This document shows positions 12,001 to 19,677 of a stretch of 64,000 nucleotides of DNA, one piece after another. Below the pieces are notes generated by a model. That model made no database searches. It was not told where the DNA came from and saw only the letters and a list, made by a program, of their open reading frames with translations. The translations under genes and the position numbers were made by a program. This DNA comes from Bugula neritina (lineage: Eukaryota; Bryozoa; Gymnolaemata; Cheilostomatida; Bugulidae), in assembly GCA_964035545.1 (NCBI GenBank), contig OZ037767.1, positions 15,557,498 to 15,621,497 of the forward strand. Direction: 5' to 3'. Positions within the stretch are counted from its first letter, which is position 1; each line of letters starts with the position of its first letter.

Positions 12001-15000
12001 AGAGGCGGTTCTCTGGAGTCCAAATATTTCATTATTTACACCAACATCTATAGGTATTCTTTCTGCATGGTTTGATATATTGAAATGTTTTAGCTGCTGC
12101 TCTGCTGTCAGCTGACTCTGCAGAAATGTGAGAATATCTGTTTGGTTAGTCTTAGCTGCTTCCTGTATCACTGTATTACCATTTCTATTCTGTATCTTGA
12201 GTAGCTCTACCTTCTGTTCTACTAATACACCATCTAGTAGACATTTGATGATGTCAGTATGACCTCTTTCTGCTGCAATGTGTATTGCTGTCTCATCCTT
12301 CCAGTTCCGTATCTTGAGTAACTCTACTTTCTGTTCTACTGATACACCATCTAGTAGACATTTGATGATGTCAGTATGTCCTCCGAATGCTGCACTGTGT
12401 ATAGCTGTCTCTTTAAGGAAATTATGAGTCTGTATCTTGAGTAGGTCTACCTTCTGTTCTACTGATACACCATCTAGCAGACATTTGATGGTGTCAGTAT
12501 ACCCTTCCTCAGCTGCCCATTGTATTGCATCACACTCCTCACATAATAGTGTAGTAATTTGTGCAATTACTGAGCGTGAGTTATTTACTTGCGTATAGTT
12601 AGCTGGTTATTCTGCTAGCAATTACTAGGGTAGCTGTCGAGTAATTATATTTATTATCCAAGATAAAGCCTAAAACAAACATCACAGGATAGTTAAGGGC
12701 AACCTTTTAGCTGCAACTGCCTTGCTGAGGTTTGCATTGTAATCATATAAGAATTCAGTACCAGTAAAATAAAATCTCACCTAATTGTGCTAGAGTCAAA
12801 ATTCAAAAACTATGTTGTAGATCTTCTTTTTCCCCAGTGTAAATTTTTGGAAATTTCAATTTTCATTTTTTTTGCAAAGTTATAGACAAAAAACTGCCCA
12901 ATTTTGGCCAATTTTGCCAGAAAAGCTGACTTTTCAGTACCAGTAAAATATCTCAGCAGCAAAACATGATATCTGAATAAAAATTGCATTGCTGGAATCC
13001 TAAGATATTTCTCCAGTGCAACTTTTTTTTTTTTTCCAATAACTCTGCTAGATTGCTCACAAATTGGTGATTTATACACTGAAAATGTCATATTTTTTCA
13101 TAAGAAACTAGCAGCACGCAGCACTTCACGCTTCAATGAGCACGTAGGGATGAGAAGATATTGGCGCGTACATAATAATTACAGGCTTGCTAGCTGGCAG
13201 GCTATAATGAATAGCTTGCTTGGTGCTGTGTTTATGTAGCACCAATAATGGAATGTTGATAGATGACGCAGCCCTAATGAAGGTTGCTGCTTATTGGTTG
13301 TAGTTTAATCTTAGGCTAAACAATTGCAAGTAGGCAACACGCATGCCACCCGCAGAGCAATATTATTCAAGAACCTGAACTACATTTTGAGAGAAATTTA
13401 TGATATTCTTGCTGAGGATGCCCTTAACTATCCTGTGATCACATCAAATTATCCTATACATCAGTCAACTACTAACACATGTTACTACTTCAAGCCTCCG
13501 CTTACAACAACGTGATATAATGTTAATAACCCGGGAAGTGTCACGTGAATCGGAAGCATATCTTCCGGAGCTGCTAATTGGTTGCTACATAAGGGTCTAA
13601 GTATTCCAAGAGTAGAGAGAGGGCGATTCCCGTATTTGTACTTTGCACTACTCACTACACCGCCCCCCCCCCAGCAGAAAGCCCTACTTTCTGATAACAC
13701 AATAAAAAAAAAACACATAATGAAAAACTATACAATAATCCAAAAAGAAAAACATACATAAGTAAACCCACAAAGAGTAAGAAGAGAAATAGTTGAGCAC
13801 GACAACATTTACATTAGAAGACAACAGGGTGATCGATCACACACATCTAGTCAGCTATTAAGAGAGAGGGTGCTTACCAGCACGCGGGCCAATGTCGGAG
13901 CACTCGTCACTTTCTAAACGAGTTACAGCTCAACGAAGGTGCCTACCCCAGGCATTCTCATTGGATGGACTCTGATTCTTGTAGGGATCGTGCTCTGTGT
14001 CGAGCCTGTCGGGCACGTAGCCGCCTCTTCAGTCGCCCCACTGAGTCCTTCAACTGGTATAGACCTGTCGTCGTATCCAGCAGGTCAGGGGCTTGTAGTC
14101 TTACAAGCCGCTCTTCTACATTAGCCAGCTGGCTAGGCCTTGGTGGGGTTGTAGTAGTCTCCGTTAGAGGGGGTATTGTTGTCTCTTCTCCTTCTGGGAT
14201 GTTGCTAGGGTTGACGGGGGTAGGAGGCGGGCCCTGAACCATAGGGGACTTATGGCGGGCGGATAACAGCAGTACGTGGAACCCTGACGCTAGTGCGGCC
14301 AGGGTGATAGCCTTCCTGATGACTGGCTTGATGGCATCCAGGTATAGGGGGAAACTGTCTTCATCAACAGTGTGGTTCTCTCCGGCGAAGCAGCTCAGCT
14401 TATGTACTGTCACGAGATACGGGTAGACGTCGTGGAACCCGCAGGGACAGAAGTGGAGTAGGAAATGGGCGTCTACATGTAAACGCAGGGAGCGGTGTGA
14501 CGGGCACTCCTCAAAGCAGACCTGGCAGGTTCGGTGTGGTCCACTGGGTCCTCAGGCTTCTTCAATTCTCCTTTCCGTCGTGGGTGACACCCAACGGTGT
14601 CGTCGACGGAGCACCACGGGTATGCCATTCTCCATTACAGGCTCTTCTTCCATAGGCAGAGAGGTTGGCTGGTCCCGTGACCGGGAGGTGGTCACTCGAG
14701 TGTGATCTGAAAGAGTAGCAGTGTTAAAGATTATACACTGAGGTACCGTCAGCGTGTACAGCCTGACCGGTACTCTGTTCAGTTACACTCGTGAGATTCA
14801 GGCTAATGAATAGTTGATGGAGAACACACTCGCTATGACAGATTATTTAAAATCAAAGTCGACGTGTATTCCCACCACTGTTTATCATTATCAAATTTCC
14901 AGCTCGCTAGCTAGTGTAGCTAAAGCTGACTGATGCAGTCTAGTTATCGTACCAAAAACATAATTAACTCACCCTTCGATCCAGAATAGTAAGACATTTT

Positions 15001-18000
15001 GGAATGAGAGCGGTAAATGATTACTGTTTACTGGCACGTCTACTCTCGACTGCATCGACATAGGAAAAGACCGGACAGCGTGGTTGTGAAACGTGACTAG
15101 GGCTTTTCACTTCCAGCGGATGAATCTCGTGTGAGATTCCGCCGAGGCAAAAGTTGAGATTTTCGTGGTGATCACAACTCCCACGGCTCTTTGCCTGTTT
15201 TCCCATGCGAGGCCTCTCTAGACTTTCGTTACTGCCGCTTATATCGCGGTAACGTACACAGTCTCTGAGACACGCTGGAAGTTGCCTAGTGTGTGGTCCT
15301 GGTCCTACGTTGGTATCTCCTTGCGGAGCCCCTCTCACGGGGGGTTTTTGCACTTCTGGACCTGTTTCTGGCTCCGGAAGTGGTGATGATGGCAGGCTTG
15401 ACGTTGGGGGCGGTGGGCGCACTTTCAAGGACGGAAGTGGCCTTTCTCGCCTCGCCAAGTCTTCCTGACGTGTCATGGAGGTGTTTCCGGCCAGGTTGAC
15501 AGTCTCCGCCTGCCGAGACCTTCTCGCACAATGCGTCTGCCGCCCCGCTTCACCAGGGAGACGGCTATGCTTGTTGGTCTGGCAGACTTTGCACCGTCTC
15601 ACTCTGCGTCGGATATCCCGTTCCATGTTGGGCCAGTACCACCGGAGTTGTAGCTTGGTGACCACCCCTTGGACTCCTCCGTGAGTCTCCTCGTGGGTGT
15701 CTTGTATCAACTTCCGGCGGATGGCAACTGGGCAGACAACCCTCTTCCTGGCTGGCTGTCTGCTGTTGGCGGCCAAGGTCATGGTCAGCAGATCATCTGG
15801 CCCGACCCGCAGAGAGCTCCAACGTTGACAGTACAGCCGTAACTCGGCGCATCCCTGTCGCCGTTGTGTACTACTGGGTCGTCGCCCTTCCTGTTTCGCT
15901 CGGTACACGTCGGCTACCACCCCAGGAAGGCATTCCTGGAGCTTCGGCAGCTCCCTAACGTTACCAGCCCATACAGGTTTGGCGCGGAGGCTCTGGACAG
16001 CCTCCGGGGGCGTGTCAGCCCTCTGTTGGAGTAGCTGAGCAGGGGCGGTCCTCGCCGCCCGTGGTACCTCACGGCAGCCTGCTCCATTTAGGCGGGCTCC
16101 GTGGTCTGTGTGGCGGAACGCCTCACTGTACCCATGTGACAACCTAGCCATAGCCTGGCGCTTCCCGTTGCCTGTGCAGCCACGCGTCCCTGGAGGAGGG
16201 GAGGCGTGGGTTGGGACGGTCCTCCGCCCTCGAGACGGGCTCTGCTGAGGACCTTCCGTCGTAGCTCCCGACGACGGCCCAATGGCTTCCTCCTGGACAG
16301 GATGGAAGCGACCCAGCATGGATCTGGGTGGTAGGTCTACTGTCTCTGAGAAGGGGTTGACACACTGCACTGATATCTCTCCTTGTCCCGTAAGCCGGCT
16401 AAAGCTATGGGCAAGTTGGACTCTCGAGTGCGTACTTTCGACAACTCCCAACTTAGAGGTTTGGCCACCGTCTACCTTGCAGCGGACGGTAGCCCGGGAG
16501 TGGCCTGGTATAGTACAGCTCCGTACTACCTGCACTGCTCCCGCTAGAGGACGACCAAACTTATCGACACAAGCGAGCTCCTTGTCGCCCATGATCATCG
16601 CAGATTTACTGAAATCGATGCGACAACCGTGTCGTTGTAAGAATGACATCCCGAGGATAGCATCCTCGTTGAGCTGCCCGACGATAAACGTCTCTTGGAT
16701 GGCCTGGTTACGGACGTAACCAGTTAGCTCAATAATGCCGTAGAAGGGAATGCACGACCCGTCTGCCAGGGTGCCATGATCCCCCTCATACGGTGCCAAC
16801 CCGTCCTTGACTTTAGCGCTGAGGGTGTCAAAGAACTGACGGCTAAGGAGGTTGGTGGTGCAGCCTGAGTCCAAAAGGAAGTTGGCAAGCTTGCCGGCTA
16901 GCTTTCCTGGTAGGAAGTAGCTACTTCCGTGTGGCTGCAATTGTGTGTGCCGTGGTTGCACCTCCCTCGCTGTGGGTCGAGGGGTCCACGGTTGGCGGCG
17001 ACTATTGACCAGCTGCCGAGGTTGGGGCGGTACGCCTTGCGGCGCCTGTACCATTTCCCTCGCAGGCTCTGTGGTCAACCGTCTGCCGGCTCCGTGTTGG
17101 TGCTGGAGTGGCGTAGAGGACCCAGGCGGCGAGTGGCTTGAGCCTACTTGCCGCGGGGGTCGCCACTTCACAGCATCTCCGCGCGGCGCCCAGCGGGGCG
17201 ACAGACGCGCGGGCCTCCCTGGGTGATTTACAGACGGCCCGCATGAGGTGGGAACATCTGCGGGCCGTGGTAGTTTAACCCTTGTTGGAGTTGAGGGCAG
17301 TTCTTCTGGAAATGTCCTGGCCTTCCGCATCCCCAGCAGAAGTTATGCCCCATGCCTGGTGATTGTACCTGCGGCCCGCAAGGCTCACGGGCGGTATCTA
17401 CCTGGCTTGGGGGAGCTAATGTGGCGACCAGTTTATCTAGCATGTCAGTCATCTGCGCGACTTTTGATGCTAGTGACATCTGGTTCACATTAGCCACCGC
17501 GGAGGGTTCCGCGTTTGGTTCTGTATGAGCAGTAGTGTGCTCCGTGGCCACCTGGCGGGAGGCCACGCGGTTGCGGTGCATATGAGTCGCCATGAGGTAG
17601 GCTTCTCCCACCGCCAGTGCATCTTCGACCGTGGTGACTCCCCTCGCTTGGAATTGATGGTGGAGCCCCAAGTCGTTGATGGACTGCACGAAGGCATCAT
17701 AAGTATACTTCTCACGGTGTACTGGAGGCAGATCGCGGAACGCGATCTGCGCTAGTGGGTACACCGTGGCAGCGTGCTCTTCTAGCGACGTGTGAGGATC
17801 ACGCCGCATCCTTTGTAGACGGGCCCGCGCATCTATGGGAGAGATGCCAAAACGGGCCCGCAGAGAAGCAAAGATTCCGTCTATGTTAGGTCCCGCTCCG
17901 TACGGCTTAGCTTTGCCCGTCAGCGCCATCCTGAGCTTTAGCAACGCCACCCTTGGTGGCCACTCTGCAATCTCCATCACATCTTGGAATTCTTGGATAA

Positions 18001-18699
18001 ACTGCTCCACTGCTTCTTCGCCGGTGAAGGTGGGCGCCTTCAGCTGGTATCTGTCTTCACCATGCTCTCTAAGAATTCTCACTTCTTCATCTAACACCAC
18101 TGGTTCCACAGGTATATCAACATTATCTCTCTCACCTTCATTCAGTGGAATGGGTAGCTCCGTGCCGTCTTCTGCCATGACTGCTATACGCAAGATCCCA
18201 CCGCTGCCACCACTGTAGTAATTTGTGCAATTACTGAGCGTGAGTTATTTACTTGCGTATAGTTAGCTGGTTATTCTGCTAGCAATTACTAGGGTAGCTG
18301 TCGAGTAATTATATTTATTATCCACAATAAAGCATAAAACAAACATCACATCAAATTATCCTATACATCAGTCAACTACTAACACATGTTACTACTTCAA
18401 GCCTCCGCTTACAACAACATGATATAATGTTAATAACCCGGGAAGTGTCACGTGAATCGGAAGCATATTTTCCGGAGCTGCTAATTGGTTGCTACATAAG
18501 GGTCTAAGTATTCCAAGAGTAGAGAGAGGGCGATTCCCGTATTTGTACTTTGCACTACTCACTACAATAGTCTATATCTCTCTTCTAATGATATGAAAGG
18601 AAGGCACTTCTTCAGCTCAGACAGAATATTTCCCTCTTCATCTCCACCTCTAATACTAATGAGTATTTGAGTGAACTTTAGCACTTCATTCTGATTCAT
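9070..18699 (-). CDS. Ankyrin-repeat protein gene, exon 1 split by a Gypsy element
   Basis: Seven exons on the minus strand: exon 1 is 18699-18567 continuing at 12549-11964; then 11433-10723, 10484-10203, 10090-9956, 9847-9758, 9612-9544 and 9257-9070. Counting one copy of the duplicated ATAG, exon 1 is 715 nt and all frames join, giving about 729 residues. Every intron is phase 1 and every internal exon a multiple of three. Residues about 1-45 precede four ankyrin-like units of about 39 residues (TAIHIAAERGHTDIIKCLL type), longer than the usual 33. Exons 2-3 are Pro/Ser/His-rich and probably disordered; exons 4-5 resemble a ubiquitin-like beta-grasp fold (weak inference); exons 6-7 form a charged tail ending in KLDEVDF. 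Start chosen at AAAATGA (18699). A 5.6-kb retroelement plus nested MITE now lies in exon 1, so this allele probably cannot make the full protein. I do not know its function; ankyrin repeats mediate protein binding. Confidence 0.82.
9387..9551. repeat. 29-bp minisatellite reaching the exon 6 splice donor
   Basis: Five full 29-bp units (9387, 9416, 9445, 9474, 9503) begin GAGTTG and end AGTAA or AGTAG; a sixth partial unit (9532-9551) contains the 5' splice site of ankyrin exon 6 (minus strand, ATATG/GTATGAC). The unit at 9416 also reads AAGGTAAGA on the minus strand, a donor consensus; later units read AAGATAAGA. Confidence 0.85.
12546..12549. repeat. Left target-site duplication (ATAG) of Gypsy copy 2
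   Basis: ATAG here and at 18567-18570 flank the LTR ends TGTAGT and ACTACA. One copy is enough to join the ankyrin exon in frame, which supports these as the insertion boundaries. The length is ambiguous by one base (AATAG if the terminal A is counted with the flank). Confidence 0.8.
12550..13659 (-). repeat. 3' LTR of Gypsy copy 2, split by a MITE
   Basis: Bases 12550-12682 and 13438-13659 together match the other LTR (18214-18566) almost perfectly; the block between is a separate transposon. The visible differences are three near 12659-12670, one near 13513 and one near 13562. Confidence 0.93.
12683..13437. mobile_element. Non-autonomous TIR element nested in the LTR
   Basis: The 755-bp insert has perfect 19-bp terminal inverted repeats, CACAGGATAGTTAAGGGCA. 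Comparison with the unbroken LTR shows AT duplicated at 12681-12682 and 13438-13439 (up to six bases, ATCACA, can be aligned if the termini are trimmed). No open frame of note is present. An AT duplication fits ISL2EU/IS4EU-like transposons among others; family assignment is uncertain. A second copy forms bases 1-108. Confidence 0.85.
13660..13676 (-). other. Polypurine tract
   Basis: Directly upstream (minus sense) of the 3' LTR lies a run of G's broken by one C. A purine tract in this place primes plus-strand DNA synthesis in LTR elements. Confidence 0.65.
13677..13957. other. Element 3' untranslated region
   Basis: Between the zinc-finger ORF stop and the polypurine tract there is no convincing frame. 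A consensus-like donor on the minus strand (GCTGGTAAGCAC, near 13870-13885) leaves open a further downstream splice. Confidence 0.4.
13958..14997 (-). CDS. Spliced zinc-finger ORF in the env position of Gypsy copy 2
   Basis: Two exons in the element's sense: 14997-14973 (ATG, MSYYSGSK, then donor G/GTGAGT) and 14706-13958 (acceptor TACTCTTTCAG). The phase-1 join is open from the ATG, which lies 23 nt after the pol stop, apart from one TGA at 14554-14552. About 257 codons. A classic C-x2-C-x12-H-x3-H finger (CQVCFEEC...HVDAH, about 14515-14450) is followed by a C-x-C-x12-H-x3-C finger (about 14445-14385), then a hydrophobic stretch (AITLAALASGFHVLLLSA), a Pro/Thr-rich linker and a very basic tail (RLKRRLRARQARHRARS). 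GC-rich like gag and pol. I do not recognise the protein. It may bind nucleic acid, by inference only. The TGA may be a true lesion, a sequencing error or read through; downstream coding character is kept. Confidence 0.6.
15021..17330 (-). CDS. pol: Gypsy pol remnant: protease + integrase zinc domain + Pro-rich tail
   Basis: An open frame of 769 codons, in the -1 frame relative to gag and overlapping it by 103 nt; entry is probably by frameshift at 17279-17273. The aspartic protease has DSG near residue 154 (about 16871) and ILGMSF near residue 225. Around residue 435 the frame jumps from just before RT to sequence matching copy 1 after RNase H (about 2796), so RT and RNase H are gone. The integrase zinc domain (H-x3-H ... 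CKVC) follows; at VNLAG the first catalytic Asp of the core (VDLVG in copy 1) is Asn, and the rest of the core is deleted near residue 615, joining to a proline-rich tail also seen at 4200-4400. Both deletions keep the frame. It cannot reverse transcribe or integrate on its own; it could still process Gag if the protease is active. Confidence 0.85.
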   Translation of the reverse strand: MRKARTFPEELPSTPTRVKLPRPADVPTSCGPSVNHPGRPARLSPRWAPRGDAVKWRPPRQVGSSHSPPGSSTPLQHQHGAGRRLTTEPAREMVQAPQGVPPQPRQLVNSRRQPWTPRPTAREVQPRHTQLQPHGSSYFLPGKLAGKLANFLLDSGCTTNLLSRQFFDTLSAKVKDGLAPYEGDHGTLADGSCIPFYGIIELTGYVRNQAIQETFIVGQLNEDAILGMSFLQRHGCRIDFSKSAMIMGDKELACVDKFGRPLAGAVQVVRSCTIPGHSRATVRCKVDGGQTSKLGVVESTHSRVQLAHSFSRLTGQGEISVQCVNPFSETVDLPPRSMLGRFHPVQEEAIGPSSGATTEGPQQSPSRGRRTVPTHASPPPGTRGCTGNGKRQAMARLSHGYSEAFRHTDHGARLNGAGCREVPRAARTAPAQLLQQRADTPPEAVQSLRAKPVWAGNVRELPKLQECLPGVVADVYRAKQEGRRPSSTQRRQGCAELRLYCQRWSSLRVGPDDLLTMTLAANSRQPARKRVVCPVAIRRKLIQDTHEETHGGVQGVVTKLQLRWYWPNMERDIRRRVRRCKVCQTNKHSRLPGEAGRQTHCARRSRQAETVNLAGNTSMTRQEDLARRERPLPSLKVRPPPPTSSLPSSPLPEPETGPEVQKPPVRGAPQGDTNVGPGPHTRQLPACLRDCVRYRDISGSNESLERPRMGKQAKSRGSCDHHENLNFCLGGISHEIHPLEVKSPSHVSQPRCPVFSYVDAVESRRASKQ
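17228..18178 (-). CDS. gag: Gypsy Gag with CCHC zinc knuckle
   Basis: An intact 316-residue frame from ATG at 18178 (first ATG after the primer site, only 16 nt from it) to TAA at 17230-17228. The middle is a helical capsid-like region (FTGEEAVEQFIQEFQDVM, RRDPHTSLEEHA), followed by a CCHC knuckle, CWGCGRPGHFQKNC, near the C-terminus that binds nucleic acid. Gag forms the particle that packages the element's RNA. The 3' end overlaps pol in the -1 register. No lesion is visible, in contrast to the deleted pol. Confidence 0.93.
   Translation of the reverse strand: MAEDGTELPIPLNEGERDNVDIPVEPVVLDEEVRILREHGEDRYQLKAPTFTGEEAVEQFIQEFQDVMEIAEWPPRVALLKLRMALTGKAKPYGAGPNIDGIFASLRARFGISPIDARARLQRMRRDPHTSLEEHAATVYPLAQIAFRDLPPVHREKYTYDAFVQSINDLGLHHQFQARGVTTVEDALAVGEAYLMATHMHRNRVASRQVATEHTTAHTEPNAEPSAVANVNQMSLASKVAQMTDMLDKLVATLAPPSQVDTAREPCGPQVQSPGMGHNFCWGCGRPGHFQKNCPQLQQGLNYHGPQMFPPHAGRL
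17234..17279 (-). promoter_or_regulatory. -1 ribosomal frameshift signal (GTTAAAC + hairpin)
   Basis: On the minus strand the heptamer G TTA AAC (17279-17273) lies in the gag frame as X XXY YYZ-type slippery codons; after four bases (TACC) a perfect 10-bp stem follows, ACGGCCCGCA (17268-17259) pairing with TGCGGGCCGT (17243-17234) across a 15-nt loop. The gag stop is just below, at 17230. A -1 slip enters the pol frame exactly. GUUAAAC is an established slippery site, for example in arteriviruses. Confidence 0.85.
18195..18212 (-). other. Primer binding site, complementary to tRNA-Leu 3' end
   Basis: One base inside the 5' LTR, the plus strand reads ATCCCACCGCTGCCACCA, identical to the 3' end including CCA of animal tRNA-Leu (AAG/UAG type). 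Such a match primes minus-strand synthesis. Confidence 0.85.
18214..18566 (-). repeat. 5' LTR of Gypsy copy 2
   Basis: The 353-bp LTR runs TGTAGT to ACTACA (palindromic ends). In the element's sense an ATAATAAATATAA motif near the inner end (about 18310-18325) may serve for polyadenylation. It matches 12550-13659 apart from the nested insert. Confidence 0.93.
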
Positions 18700-19677
18700 T
18701 TTAACTGACCTTTTAGTTTTAGTAAGAACTCTCCATCTTTATAAGCAGCTCTTCAAATAGACTAATATGCTAGACTAGAAAACTCCACGATACACAATGA
18801 CAATGTCTATCCTCAGACTATATATAATATTAATACTAAATTATAACTTTTTTTTCATTTTAAGCTCTAAACTTTCACACGTGTATAACAGTAGTCATTA
18901 ACTTTCTGTAAATTACTAACCAGAATCTTCTCAATATGGCGTGCCTACTTGTGTAGCGCTTATCTATCAACTATAACTATAACTAGCCTGTACAATAAGC
19001 AGTTCTGTAGTACAGGGAATTCACGACGAAATAGATGGGAAATTCCATTCACTCTCGTTACTCATTTTAAATCGGCCTGTCAACAAACAATTGCATTAGG
19101 TAACGACGAGTCAAAATGGAGAATACTCATAGAAACTATTATAATTAATGGAATAAGACAACACAACTCATATTACTCAGCCTGTTGCATTCTGTAAATA
19201 ATATGGCCTGACGCATCTGATGTTGTACTAACTACCAGGCAGTGGTTGTAGACAGTCATGCTATACAAAATTATAACATGCTTACATAAGCTGTTCATAA
19301 TATAAAACTTGGAGTACACTGACAAACACAAATACCCAATTGATAGAAGCTTAGTCTATATTCTGACACAGTTTTTAGACTCCTTTAAAATGCAGCTTGT
19401 GTTAGGATATCAAATAATTTGCTTTTCTTGAACTTGTTCCCAATTTCTGTTCTATTAATATTACATTTATACATTGTACACTATCTATGCTTTATATATT
19501 ATATATCATGCTATGCTTTATTTTACTATAAATGCATTGATATTTGCAATATCTATATTATTGTAACTTATAAGTACACTATTTGTATGCTGTCAACACC
19601 CTATGAGATTTCATTGATATAATTATTACATAGTATGAATGACTTAATAGCATAATGAGGCTGTATCTGGTTTATAG
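18700..19677. other. Intergenic; no gene seen
   Basis: This lies between the ankyrin start and the first visible CPEB exon. I searched it for a CPEB RRM2 exon upstream of 19678 and did not find one. It presumably holds the ankyrin promoter, but no clear element stands out. Confidence 0.4.

Larger units (their letters stand above)
12550..18566 (-). mobile_element. Gypsy-type LTR retrotransposon, internally deleted, copy 2
   Basis: A complete element in minus orientation: 5' LTR (18214-18566), primer site, gag, frameshift signal, truncated pol, spliced zinc-finger ORF, G-rich polypurine tract, 3' LTR (12550-13659 with a nested MITE). The LTRs start TG and end CA and differ at about five of 353 positions by eye, so the insertion is recent. 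It lacks reverse transcriptase, RNase H and the integrase core and so should depend on a relative such as copy 1 (109-4183), to which the shared parts are clearly related. It interrupts an ankyrin exon. Coding parts are GC-rich compared with the host flanks. Confidence 0.92.
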
